From XYD12-FULL-36-8 sp964391015 (GTDB lineage Bacteria; Bacteroidota; Ignavibacteria; Ignavibacteriales; Ignavibacteriaceae): 64,000 nucleotides of DNA. A program made the position numbers and the translations under genes. Of the stretch, positions 34,898 through 44,125 are shown one piece after another. The first letter of the stretch is position 1. Each line of letters begins with the position of its first letter. Below the pieces are notes generated by a model, which ran no database searches, was not told the DNA's origin, and saw only the letters and a program-made list of their open reading frames with translations. The stretch lies in contig CAYMKU010000002.1 of assembly GCA_964391015.1 (NCBI GenBank), positions 139,756 through 203,755 of the forward strand. The letters are read 5' to 3'.

Positions 34898-36259
34898 ATG
34901 ATTCATCCTACTTTAGAAGACACAATAGCTGCGATAGTAACTCCAAATGGAGTTGGTGCAATTTCGGTTATCAGAGTAAGTGGAACCAAAGCTATTTCAT
35001 CTGCAGGCTCCATTTTTAAGGGTAAACGGAACGCGGACGAGTTCATGTCGCACACGGTTTATTATGGAGAAATAGTTGATAAGCACAATGAAATCATTGA
35101 TGATGTACTTTTAACAATCTTCAGAGCTCCAAATTCCTACACCGGAGAAGATGCGATAGAAATAAGTTATCACGGAAATCCGCTTATTGGGCAAAAAATC
35201 ATGAAACAGCTACTTGAACTTGGAGTAAGGGTTGCTGAGCCAGGAGAGTTTACAAAACGCGCATTTCTAAACAACAAAATTGACCTTGCCCAAGCTGAAG
35301 CCGTTGCGGATGTGATTTCATCAAGATCAGAAGCTTCTCTCCGTGGGGCTCGAAATCAACTTGATGGTCGTCTATCGAGTAGTGTTTCATATTTAAGAAA
35401 TTCGCTGCTAAACACACTATCTTTTCTGGAACTCGAGCTTGATTTTGTGGACGAAAATATTGAATTGGTAAAAAGAGATGACTTACAGAAGAGGATAATT
35501 CTAATAATACAGAAAATAGACGATTTACTTACTACGTACAGTTATGGAAGGGTCATTCGCGATGGGGTGAATGTGGTATTAGTGGGCAAGCCAAATGTCG
35601 GAAAATCATCATTGCTTAATTACTTCTTGAAAGAATCGAGGGTAATTGTAAGCGAAATACCTGGGACTACACGTGATGTAATTAGAGAAGAAATAGCCAT
35701 TGATGGTATTCTTTTTAAGCTTTTTGATACAGCCGGAATAAGAAAATCTAATGATGCAATTGAGAAAGAGGGGGTTCGGAGAAGTAATGATGCAATTAAG
35801 TCTGCAGACATAATATTATTCATTAACGATGTTGAGCAAGGCGTTTCCGAAGATCTCTTTGTTGAACTTCTCCGATTGGCAACTAGGGATCGAATAATCA
35901 AAGTGATAAACAAAATTGACCTGGGTCTGAAGTTTGACACAATTGGGTACATAGGAATCTCTGCGCTAACAGGGTTTGGTATAAATGAATTAATAGAAAT
36001 AATGAAAAAAAATGCCCTTGGAAATGTTAACTATACTGAGCAATCTGCCGTGGTATCGAATATTCGACACTTTCAATGCCTAAATTCAGCAAAGGAGAGT
36101 TTAGCCATGGCATTAAGTTCCATCAATCAAAATATGAGTGGGGAGTTTGTCGCCCTAGACATTAGAAAAGCAATTGACTCATTGGGAGAAATAATTGGCG
36201 AAATTACCTCTGAAGATGTCTTGAATAATATTTTTTCGAAATTTTGTATCGGAAAATAA
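34898..36259 (+). CDS. mnmE: tRNA modification GTPase MnmE
   Basis: 453 aa from ATG 34898. The N-terminal folate-binding domain opens with EDTIAAIVTPNGVGAISVIR. The G domain shows G1 GKPNVGKSSLL, G3 DTAGIR and G4 NKID. The C-terminus ends in FCIGK with the conserved Cys. With MnmG it modifies the wobble uridine (cmnm5U) of certain tRNAs in the cytoplasm. mnmG follows after a 66-base spacer holding two parS-like palindromes. Confidence 0.96.
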   Translation: MIHPTLEDTIAAIVTPNGVGAISVIRVSGTKAISSAGSIFKGKRNADEFMSHTVYYGEIVDKHNEIIDDVLLTIFRAPNSYTGEDAIEISYHGNPLIGQKIMKQLLELGVRVAEPGEFTKRAFLNNKIDLAQAEAVADVISSRSEASLRGARNQLDGRLSSSVSYLRNSLLNTLSFLELELDFVDENIELVKRDDLQKRIILIIQKIDDLLTTYSYGRVIRDGVNVVLVGKPNVGKSSLLNYFLKESRVIVSEIPGTTRDVIREEIAIDGILFKLFDTAGIRKSNDAIEKEGVRRSNDAIKSADIILFINDVEQGVSEDLFVELLRLATRDRIIKVINKIDLGLKFDTIGYIGISALTGFGINELIEIMKKNALGNVNYTEQSAVVSNIRHFQCLNSAKESLAMALSSINQNMSGEFVALDIRKAIDSLGEIIGEITSEDVLNNIFSKFCIGK

Positions 36260-36262
36260 ATT

Positions 36263-36278
36263 GATTTCACGTGAAAAC
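36263..36278. promoter_or_regulatory. parS-like palindrome 1
   Basis: GATTTCACGTGAAAAC has the perfect 12-base core TTTCACGTGAAA. It matches the ParB-binding consensus TGTTTCACGTGAAACA at 12 of 16 positions. It lies just after the mnmE stop codon. Confidence 0.5.
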
Positions 36279-36303
36279 AAACTACAAACTTTATCATATT
36301 AAT

Positions 36304-36319
36304 TGTTCCATGTGAAACA
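36304..36319. promoter_or_regulatory. parS-like palindrome 2
   Basis: TGTTCCATGTGAAACA matches the parS consensus TGTTTCACGTGAAACA at 14 of 16 positions. It ends 6 bases before the ATG of mnmG, where a ribosome-binding site would normally be. Chromosome-partition sites commonly cluster near the origin and the mnmG region. Confidence 0.65.
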
Positions 36320-36325
36320 TCAAGT

Positions 36326-38212
36326 ATGAGTAAAGGATATGACATAATAGTTGTCGGTGCAGGACATGCTGGCATAGAAGCCGCCCATGCTAGCGCCTTA
36401 ATGGGTTGTCGTGTGGCTTTAGTTACAATGGATAAGCACGCGCTGGCAAGAATGTCCTGCAATCCGGCAATAGGTGGGACAGCAAAGGGGCACTTGGTTA
36501 GAGAGATTGATGCCTTGGGAGGAATTATGGCCGGAATAGCCGATCGAACTGGTATTCAATTCAGGATGTTAAATCGTTCAAAAGGCCCAGCTGTCTGGTC
36601 TCCACGTTGTCAATCAGATAGAAATTTATATTCTGATGAAGCCCACAAAATTATTTCAAGTACTGCAAGAATTGAGATAGTTGAAGATTCTGTTATTGAG
36701 GTACTGTCAAACGATGGACAAATAGTTGGTATTAACACACTTGTTGCGGGGTTTATGCCAACCCCCGCAGTTATTCTTTCTTCGGGAACCTTTCTCAATG
36801 GCAAGATGCATACTGGACTTACTTCTATTACGGGGGGACGTTATGGTGAAAAATCATCTTTTGGAATTACGGAGTCGTTAATCCGGCTGGGTTTTTCCTC
36901 TGGTCGACTGAAAACTGGCACACCGCCCAGGTTAAAAAAAGAGTCCATAAATTGGGATGCACTTGAGGAACAGCCTGGAGACGATAACCCCGAGCCATTT
37001 TCCTTTCGTACAAACAAAAAATGTTTCCCGTATTTATCCCAGGTTAGTTGTTACATAACTCACACAAATACTTCAGTCCACAAAATATTAGCGGGGGGGT
37101 TTGATAAATCCCCAATGTATACTGGATTAATAAAGGGCGTTGGTCCAAGATATTGCCCATCAATTGAAGATAAAATCGTTCGTTTTCCTGAAAGGCATCA
37201 ACATCAATTATTTCTTGAACCAGAGGGACTAAGCAGTGATCAAATTTATTTAAATGGTTTTTCAACATCTCTCCCTGCAGAAATTCAATATGAGGCCATG
37301 AGAAAAATCCGCGGTCTGGAAAATGTAGAAATGGTTCGCCCTGGTTATGCTGTCGAATATGATTATTTTCCGCCTCACCAGGTAGACCTAACTTTAGAGA
37401 CGAAAAAAATAACAGGGCTGTACTTTGCCGGACAGATAAATGGTACTTCTGGGTACGAAGAAGCTGCCGCTCAGGGATTGATTGCAGGAATAAATGCTGC
37501 GGCTAAAATAATTGGAAAGCCGGAACTAGCTCTGCATCGTAACGAAGCTTACATTGGTGTTCTTATCGACGATCTCGTCAATAAGTCTACAGACGAACCC
37601 TACCGAATGTTTACGTCACGTGCGGAATACCGGTTATTACTGCGCCAGGATAATGCAGACAGAAGATTACTAAAGTATGGTTACGAGTACGGTCTAATCG
37701 ATAAAGCCCAGTACGACGAGCTAAAAGATAGAGAGTGTATGATTTCTAAGGCCGTTGAGTTTTGCAACAACACAAAAATTTATGCAAAAACAATTAATGA
37801 TCACCTAAATATCCGATCTCTGTCTGAAATTAACTCAACGGAGACCATTTCCAAATTATGCAAACGACCAGAACTTAGGCTGCTAGAAATATTAAAGTTT
37901 GTAAACACTTCAGAGCAAAATATAGCTTTCGTACAAAGTCTGATGGACAAGAAATCGGTGCTCGAGCAAGTCGAGATCGAATTAAAATATGAAGGATATC
38001 TCAAACGTCAGGAGGACATGATTAAGAAATTGGAAAGGTATGAATTTACGAAAATTCCTTTAACATTAAACTATCAAAATATTAAAGCACTCTCCGCAGA
38101 AGGAAGAGAAAAATTAAACAAGATCAAGCCTCGATCTATCGGACAAGCCTTACGTATTTCCGGCGTAACCCATTCAGATATTGCGGTATTATTGATATAT
38201 TTAAAGAACTAA
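36326..38212 (+). CDS. mnmG: tRNA uridine-5-carboxymethylaminomethyl(34) synthesis enzyme MnmG
   Basis: 628 aa. The FAD-binding Rossmann motif VVGAGHAGIEAAHAS is at the N-terminus, with CNPAIGGTAKGHLVREIDALGG, TGTPPRL and the closing FAGQINGTSGYEEAAAQG. The C-terminal helical domain binds MnmE and tRNA (ALSAEGREKLNKIKPRSIGQA). It works with MnmE on wobble-uridine modification. No Shine-Dalgarno sequence is visible; a parS-like site occupies that position instead. The rsmG gene follows 11 bases later. Confidence 0.96.
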   Translation: MSKGYDIIVVGAGHAGIEAAHASALMGCRVALVTMDKHALARMSCNPAIGGTAKGHLVREIDALGGIMAGIADRTGIQFRMLNRSKGPAVWSPRCQSDRNLYSDEAHKIISSTARIEIVEDSVIEVLSNDGQIVGINTLVAGFMPTPAVILSSGTFLNGKMHTGLTSITGGRYGEKSSFGITESLIRLGFSSGRLKTGTPPRLKKESINWDALEEQPGDDNPEPFSFRTNKKCFPYLSQVSCYITHTNTSVHKILAGGFDKSPMYTGLIKGVGPRYCPSIEDKIVRFPERHQHQLFLEPEGLSSDQIYLNGFSTSLPAEIQYEAMRKIRGLENVEMVRPGYAVEYDYFPPHQVDLTLETKKITGLYFAGQINGTSGYEEAAAQGLIAGINAAAKIIGKPELALHRNEAYIGVLIDDLVNKSTDEPYRMFTSRAEYRLLLRQDNADRRLLKYGYEYGLIDKAQYDELKDRECMISKAVEFCNNTKIYAKTINDHLNIRSLSEINSTETISKLCKRPELRLLEILKFVNTSEQNIAFVQSLMDKKSVLEQVEIELKYEGYLKRQEDMIKKLERYEFTKIPLTLNYQNIKALSAEGREKLNKIKPRSIGQALRISGVTHSDIAVLLIYLKN

Positions 38213-38223
38213 TTTACACTTTT

Positions 38224-38907
38224 ATGATAGCCCTGCAGGAAAACTTCACCAAACAACTTACAGCACTCAACTGGGAAAACGGATTTAATCCCGAAGCAAC
38301 AAAAGTTGAACGTTTAGCTTTTTTCGCCGAATTGGTTACAGAAAAAAATGACTTCATAAATCTTGTTTCCCGCCGCGATGTTGACTCAATTATCGAAAAC
38401 CACATTTTCATTTCCTCATTTATCACAAAGTACATTCCCGAGAAATGTAGTAACTTTCTAGATATTGGGACAGGGGGCGGATTTCCAGGAATACCTCTTG
38501 CAATTATGCGTCCTGAAATGAGGGGGATTTTGGTTGATTCAACAAAGAAAAAGGCAGATGCTGTAAAGGATTTTGTAAGTAGATTGAAGCTTGGTAATGT
38601 CAGGGTTGAAAACGACCGGGTTGAAAACCCTGAGTTTATTGGTCGATATTCTCAAAGTTTCGATTTAGTAATAAGTAGAGCGACCGTTCCGCTAATCATT
38701 CTGCTTAGATACTCTCTTCCATTAATAAAAGAAAAAGCTTATGTAGCAGCGATGAAGGGAGGTAGCCTTGATGAAGAATATCAGAAGGCAGAATTAAAGT
38801 ATAAATCATGCATAAAAAAATCTACCACATTTGAACTCGCATACAAACCATCTAACATTAGAAATCGAAAAGAAAAAAAGCTGATCCTGTTGGAGATTAA
38901 TAAGTGA
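38224..38907 (+). CDS. rsmG: 16S rRNA (guanine(527)-N(7))-methyltransferase RsmG
   Basis: 227 aa. The SAM-binding motif FLDIGTGGGFPGIPLAI and the following MRGILVDSTKKKADAV are typical of GidB/RsmG. NDFINLVSRRD in the N-terminal part is the usual RsmG segment. It methylates G527 of 16S rRNA. The stop TGA overlaps the GTG start of murQ by 4 bases, so the two are translationally coupled. The gene order mnmE-mnmG-rsmG near the origin is conserved in many bacteria. Confidence 0.94.
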   Translation: MIALQENFTKQLTALNWENGFNPEATKVERLAFFAELVTEKNDFINLVSRRDVDSIIENHIFISSFITKYIPEKCSNFLDIGTGGGFPGIPLAIMRPEMRGILVDSTKKKADAVKDFVSRLKLGNVRVENDRVENPEFIGRYSQSFDLVISRATVPLIILLRYSLPLIKEKAYVAAMKGGSLDEEYQKAELKYKSCIKKSTTFELAYKPSNIRNRKEKKLILLEINK

Positions 38908-39833
38908 GCATTTCTTCTGACACAAAAACCCTATTTACCGAACTAAGCAAACTTACTACCGAACAGCGCAATCCTCATTCGATGGATATTGATGCATACT
39001 CCACTGAAGAAATTTTGAAAATTATCAATGACGAAGACAAAACAGTTCCTTATGCTGTTGAAAAGGAACTACCTTACATTGCTCAGGCAGTAGAACTAAT
39101 TGTTAAAGCACTAAAATCTGGCGGAAGGTTGCTTTACTTTGGCGCAGGCACAAGTGGAAGGCTCGGAGTTGTAGATGCTTCGGAATGCCCACCAACATTT
39201 GGAACACCATATGGAATGATAGATGGATTTATTGCGGGTGGAAAAGAAGCTATGTTCCGTGCACAGGAGGGTGCAGAAGACTATGAGGAAAATGGTGTTA
39301 AAGATATCTTGCTTGCCAAAGTTACAAGTAAGGACGTTGTTTGTGGAATTGCTGCAAGCAGGAGAACACCCTATGTTATCGGCGCAGTAAAAAAGGCAAA
39401 AGAGCTTGGTGCAATAACATTATACATTACATGCAACCCCCGAGAGAATTTCAATATTAAAGAAGTTGATGTAGCAATTTGCCCCCATATTGGTCCAGAG
39501 GTGATTATGGGCTCAACAAGAATGAAAAGCGGAACAGCACAAAAGCTTGTCCTGAACATGCTAACAACGACAGCAATGATCCGAATGGGCAAGGTATATG
39601 AGAATATGATGATAGATCTCCAGATGACAAATAAAAAATTAGTTGAAAGATCTAAAAGAATTATTATGACCATTACAGGTTTGAATTACGAAGATGCTAC
39701 TAACTATTTAATACAAGCTGACGGACATGTAAAGACAGCACTCGTAATGATTAAAGCCGGGGTGGGAGCTAATGATGCCAGAGAAAAATTGGCAAAAGCA
39801 GAAGGTTTTGTTAGACGAGCAATTCAACTTTAA
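38904..39833 (+). CDS. murQ: N-acetylmuramic acid 6-phosphate etherase MurQ
   Basis: 309 aa with a GTG start overlapping the rsmG stop. The SIS domain has GAGTSGRLGVVDASECPPTFG, followed by CGIAASRRTPYVIGAV and GPEVIMGSTRMKSGTAQKLVLNM, all hallmarks of MurQ. The C-terminal helical part (NYEDATNYLIQADGHVKTALV) is present. It cleaves the lactyl ether of MurNAc-6-phosphate in cell-wall recycling. No other recycling gene is adjacent, so its place in this operon probably reflects growth-linked expression. Confidence 0.94.
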   Translation: MSISSDTKTLFTELSKLTTEQRNPHSMDIDAYSTEEILKIINDEDKTVPYAVEKELPYIAQAVELIVKALKSGGRLLYFGAGTSGRLGVVDASECPPTFGTPYGMIDGFIAGGKEAMFRAQEGAEDYEENGVKDILLAKVTSKDVVCGIAASRRTPYVIGAVKKAKELGAITLYITCNPRENFNIKEVDVAICPHIGPEVIMGSTRMKSGTAQKLVLNMLTTTAMIRMGKVYENMMIDLQMTNKKLVERSKRIIMTITGLNYEDATNYLIQADGHVKTALVMIKAGVGANDAREKLAKAEGFVRRAIQL

Positions 39834-39889
39834 CCCTTCGGAAATACTTGCGCCTATTTTAATATTTATTATGATCGCGTCTACATGAG

Positions 39890-42800
39890 ATGAAAAATAT
39901 TTTAGACGAACTGACCAATTTATCCCCATTATGCAATCTTTCTCAAAAAATATCAGCATCCGAATTAAATAAATTTCCTTTTTTTGTTTCCAGCTTATTT
40001 GCTTCAGCTAGAAACCTTTTTGTCAAAATGCTGGCAGATAAGGAGCCCCAGATATATTTACTTTGTGAGGATTCTAAATCACTTGATGAGTGTAACGCTG
40101 AACTAAATATTTTGGGTTTGTCTGAAAAAATTATTTTGATTAACGAACTTAAACCAGATACTATTCAAGAAAAGCTGACCAAGATATCTAACCACAATAC
40201 TTTTATTTTGTTATCCACCTATGAATTGCTACTATATAAACTTCCAGGAAAAGAGCATGTCCGAAAGAACACCACAGAAATTAGCGTGGGTAGCGGTTTG
40301 TCATACGATTACTTGATTGAATATCTCAATTTTTTGAACTACCAGAAAGAAAATTTCGTCGAAACACCCGGAGAATTTTCCCAACGCGGTGCTATCATAG
40401 ATTTTTGGTCTTACAGTGAAAGAAACCCTGTGCGCATAGAGTTTGATGGTAATTTTATTGAATCAATTCGATCATTTGATCCTGAAAATCAGAGATCGAC
40501 TGAGTCAATAAAAAGAACAACGCTTGCAGGCAAGTTGAACAAAACTTTACTTGAAAATACTTTTGATATATTTGATTACATGAGCAACCCCGTTGTAATT
40601 TGCAGTAACTATGAAGTGGGCAATCCTTCCTCTATTCATACCTACGTTGATGATAAATCTGATTATAATACTTCAAGAACAGCAAATACTTCAATTGAAC
40701 CTGACGAAGAGATTTTTCCTGATGCTGACATTAGTAATAAGAACAGCGTTCTTCACCCTGAGTCTTTCGACGTACAAAATCTTATTAATCAGAGCCGCGC
40801 CCGCTGGGTAATTGAGCAAGAATTTGGTGATTCAAAAAACAAAATTAATTTAGGTTTTTCTGATGCACCAACCATTGCTTCAAACTATGAAATTTTATTC
40901 AAGACTCTAAAAGACTTTGCCTCCGACGGGTTTAGAATTCTGCTCACTGTGGAAAATGAAACTCAATCCAAGCGCCTTTACGATTTGCTTGCCGAACTTC
41001 ATAAAGAAATGTTAATCCTTTTAGAGTCAGGACAAATTAGAATTGAACCTCTACCTTTGAAAAGGGGATTCGTTCATCGAGAATCCAAGCTTGCTGTATT
41101 GACAGACTACCAAATATTTAACAAGCCCTATCGAACAAGAGTTATCTCAAAAAAACCAGCGACAAAATCTAAATCAAAGTCTTTTTCTTCAATTAAACGA
41201 GGGGATTTTGTAGTTCATGAAAATTACGGAATAGGAAAATACGTTGGACTGGAAACAATAAAGATCGGAGATGTTAACCAGGAAACAATGAAAATTTTAT
41301 ATGCAGAGGGTGGTGTTGTTTATGTAAATCTAAATTATTTAAATCTTGTGAAGCGGTATTCGTCTCAAGAAAAATTAGCACCAACACTTTCAATTCTTGG
41401 AACATCCGAGTGGCAAAACATCAAACATCGTGCAAAGAAGAAAATAAAAGAAGCAGCAAGGGAATTGATAAATCTTTATGCCCGAAGAAAATCTACCAAA
41501 GGATATGCGTTTGGCAAAGACACTATTTGGCAAAAAGAGCTAGAAGCATCTTTTATTTATGAAGATACCATTGATCAAGAAAAAGTTACGGAAGAAGTTA
41601 AGCAGGACATGGAAGCAGAAAATCCGATGGATCGACTTATTTGTGGAGATGTTGGCTTTGGCAAAACTGAAGTTGCGGTCCGAGCAGCATTCAAGGCTGC
41701 ACAAGAAGGAAAGCAAACCGCAGTGCTTGTGCCAACAACAATTTTAGCAGAACAACATTACAACACCTTTAAAGACCGCTTAACTCAATTTCCCATAACT
41801 GTCGCCGCACTCTCAAGATTTCAAACCAAAAAAGAACAAGTAGAAATCGTAGCCGGATTAGAAAACGGAAAAATAGATGTTGTCGTCGGCACACATAGGT
41901 TGCTTTCAAAAGATATTGCTTTCAAAGATCTGGGACTTTTAGTCATTGATGAAGAACATCGTTTTGGTGTGATGGCAAAAGAAAAACTGAGATCATTAAA
42001 ACTAAACATTGATACACTAACACTGACTGCCACTCCCATTCCGCGAACATTAAATCTTTCTCTTCTCGGTGCACGAGATTTATCTATAATTGCAACTCCG
42101 CCGCCGAACCGTCAACCAATTTATACGCATGTTTCAACTTTTGATGTTTTGAAGATAAAGGAATGGATAAACAATGAGCTTCGCAGAAATGGTCAAGTAT
42201 ATTTTGTGCATGACCGCGTGGAATCAATTGATAAACTTGCTTCGTATTTGAACAAGTATATTCCAGACGTACGAATTGGTATTGCTCACGGTCAAATGAA
42301 GCCGAATCAGCTCGAAAAAGTTATTCACGGTTTTCTTAACAAGCAATATGATATATTACTCTCAACAAAAATTATTGAATCTGGCATTGATATTCCAAAT
42401 GTTAACACGATCATCGTTAACAGAGCCGATAGATTTGGACTATCGGAACTTCACCAACTTAGAGGTAGGGTTGGACGCGCAACACGACAAGCATACGCAT
42501 ATTTCATTGTTCCATCTCTGAACAGCATAAATAAAAAAGCGCTTAGAAGATTGCAGGCAATTGAAGAGTTCACCGAGCTTGGTTCGGGATTTAACATTTC
42601 GATGCGTGATTTAGAAATTCGCGGAGCAGGAAACTTGCTGGGGATAGAACAAACCGGTTTTGTTAACGATGTTGGCTTCGATCTCTTTGTTAAGCTTATT
42701 AATGAAGCCGTTGAAGAATTGAAATATGAAGAATTTAAAGAGTTGTTCCTAGCATTGCCAAAACCAAAAGAGAAAACCGAACCCACAATAGATACTTATT

Positions 42801-43276
42801 TTGAAATTGGTATTCCACAAACATATATGCCCGAACAATCGGACAGATTAAATTTTTATACAGCGCTGTACTCTGTTTCCAGCTTAGAAGAATTTGAAGA
42901 CATTGTTGCTGAAATAAAAGATCGCTTTGGGCCATTACCGCTAATGTTGAGTTTATTAATTTCAACTGCCATGCTCAAATTTTATGCGTCTCGAGCTTTG
43001 TTTGATAGAATAATAATTCAAAGAAAAAATATTTTTCTCATTCTTCCAAAAAGAGAGAATGAAAATTATTATAAATACCGCTTCAACGTTTTAATGAAAT
43101 ACATTATGGAAAAATATTCCGATGCGATTAAATTCAATCAGCAAAAAGAAAGCTTGAGATTAATTATTTCAAACAACTTTGCAACGCCTTCAGTTTTGCT
43201 TGATTACCTAATCAATTTTACTAAAGACGTCACCACAATATTGAATGAAGATAGAGATGTTAATGTTCAAATATAA
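39890..43276 (+). CDS. mfd: Transcription-repair coupling factor Mfd
   Basis: 1128 aa, full length. The UvrB-like N-terminal part includes TPGEFSQRGAIIDFWSYSER. The RNA-polymerase interaction domain (about residues 435-500) starts KRGDFVVHENYGIGKYVGLE. The RecG-like translocase has GDVGFGKTEVAVRAAFKA near 585, DEEHRFGV near 686, and TATPIPRTLNLSLLGARD. Domain 7 ends the protein. Mfd removes stalled RNA polymerase at DNA lesions and recruits UvrA. The stop lies inside the start region of the next gene. Confidence 0.96.
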   Translation: MKNILDELTNLSPLCNLSQKISASELNKFPFFVSSLFASARNLFVKMLADKEPQIYLLCEDSKSLDECNAELNILGLSEKIILINELKPDTIQEKLTKISNHNTFILLSTYELLLYKLPGKEHVRKNTTEISVGSGLSYDYLIEYLNFLNYQKENFVETPGEFSQRGAIIDFWSYSERNPVRIEFDGNFIESIRSFDPENQRSTESIKRTTLAGKLNKTLLENTFDIFDYMSNPVVICSNYEVGNPSSIHTYVDDKSDYNTSRTANTSIEPDEEIFPDADISNKNSVLHPESFDVQNLINQSRARWVIEQEFGDSKNKINLGFSDAPTIASNYEILFKTLKDFASDGFRILLTVENETQSKRLYDLLAELHKEMLILLESGQIRIEPLPLKRGFVHRESKLAVLTDYQIFNKPYRTRVISKKPATKSKSKSFSSIKRGDFVVHENYGIGKYVGLETIKIGDVNQETMKILYAEGGVVYVNLNYLNLVKRYSSQEKLAPTLSILGTSEWQNIKHRAKKKIKEAARELINLYARRKSTKGYAFGKDTIWQKELEASFIYEDTIDQEKVTEEVKQDMEAENPMDRLICGDVGFGKTEVAVRAAFKAAQEGKQTAVLVPTTILAEQHYNTFKDRLTQFPITVAALSRFQTKKEQVEIVAGLENGKIDVVVGTHRLLSKDIAFKDLGLLVIDEEHRFGVMAKEKLRSLKLNIDTLTLTATPIPRTLNLSLLGARDLSIIATPPPNRQPIYTHVSTFDVLKIKEWINNELRRNGQVYFVHDRVESIDKLASYLNKYIPDVRIGIAHGQMKPNQLEKVIHGFLNKQYDILLSTKIIESGIDIPNVNTIIVNRADRFGLSELHQLRGRVGRATRQAYAYFIVPSLNSINKKALRRLQAIEEFTELGSGFNISMRDLEIRGAGNLLGIEQTGFVNDVGFDLFVKLINEAVEELKYEEFKELFLALPKPKEKTEPTIDTYFEIGIPQTYMPEQSDRLNFYTALYSVSSLEEFEDIVAEIKDRFGPLPLMLSLLISTAMLKFYASRALFDRIIIQRKNIFLILPKRENENYYKYRFNVLMKYIMEKYSDAIKFNQQKESLRLIISNNFATPSVLLDYLINFTKDVTTILNEDRDVNVQI

Positions 43277-44078
43277 ATTTTATCCGGAGTTAACTATCGA
43301 ACGAATAAAAAGATTAAATGAATATTGCTCAAAAAATATTCATACGAAGGATACCTTCGCTTGTTCTAAATATAATGAGTGCCGCACTTCTCACTCAGGC
43401 AATTTCTATGAAGGACAGTTATCACACGTAGGCAAATTATACGATGCTTCACTTAATGAAAAACCGTTCAGGATCCTAATAGTCGGGCAAGAATATGGGA
43501 CAAATGATCGCCTTGTTTCCCTAGAGCAGCGAGCCGAAATGATTTATAAAAGTGGTAGCTTAACATTTTCAAAACGTAATCCCCATATGAGAGGGACAAC
43601 TAGCGTTTTAAGATTACTTTTTAATAAGGGATTGGGTAAGGATGCCGATGGTGAATTGCAACAATTTAACAATGAGGGGTATCACATATTTGATACTTTC
43701 GCACTGGTGAACTTTCTTTTATGTTCTGCTATCAAAGCGGGTGGGGGCAAAAAGGGAAAAGCAACCGATGAAATGAAGCGAAATTGTTCTAAACACTTTC
43801 GTGCTACATTGGAGATACTTGAGCCAACCATAATAATTCTCCAGAGCAGGAGTTTTCTTACTCCTTTTCTTGGCGTTTTTGATCACACTGAATTGCTAAC
43901 TAAAAACCTATATATTGGAATGATTAAAAATAAGAAAATATTTCTGGGTTGTTTCACACATCCTAGCACGCCTACCAATAAAGATAATTGGGGGAGAGAT
44001 GAAAAAACACAATATCTACTAAAAACTATAGCGCCAACTATTAACATCATCACTGAGAATTATTCTCGAATATTCTAA
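43263..44078 (+). CDS. Uracil-DNA-glycosylase-like protein
   Basis: 271 aa from ATG 43263, overlapping the end of mfd by 14 bases; ATG 43245 is also in frame. Signatures of the UDG fold are FRILIVGQEYGTND (water-activating and phosphate loop region), DTFALVNFLLCSA, ILEPTIIILQSRSFLTPF and GCFTHPSTPTNKDNWG (HPS motif). A zinc or cysteine-containing N-terminus (FACSKYNECRTSH) is a further feature. The family may remove damaged bases or bind DNA in another role. It opens an accessory island whose other members look defence-related. Confidence 0.72.
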   Translation: MFKYKFYPELTIERIKRLNEYCSKNIHTKDTFACSKYNECRTSHSGNFYEGQLSHVGKLYDASLNEKPFRILIVGQEYGTNDRLVSLEQRAEMIYKSGSLTFSKRNPHMRGTTSVLRLLFNKGLGKDADGELQQFNNEGYHIFDTFALVNFLLCSAIKAGGGKKGKATDEMKRNCSKHFRATLEILEPTIIILQSRSFLTPFLGVFDHTELLTKNLYIGMIKNKKIFLGCFTHPSTPTNKDNWGRDEKTQYLLKTIAPTINIITENYSRIF

Positions 44079-44125
44079 ATAACCCATACTAAATAATTAT
44101 ATAAATCAAATTTAAGTTATTAGAT

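Noticed and set aside
36127..36462. Antisense frame across the end of mnmE and start of mnmG
   Set aside because: Both plus-strand genes are certain; the frame only arises from codon bias on the opposite strand.
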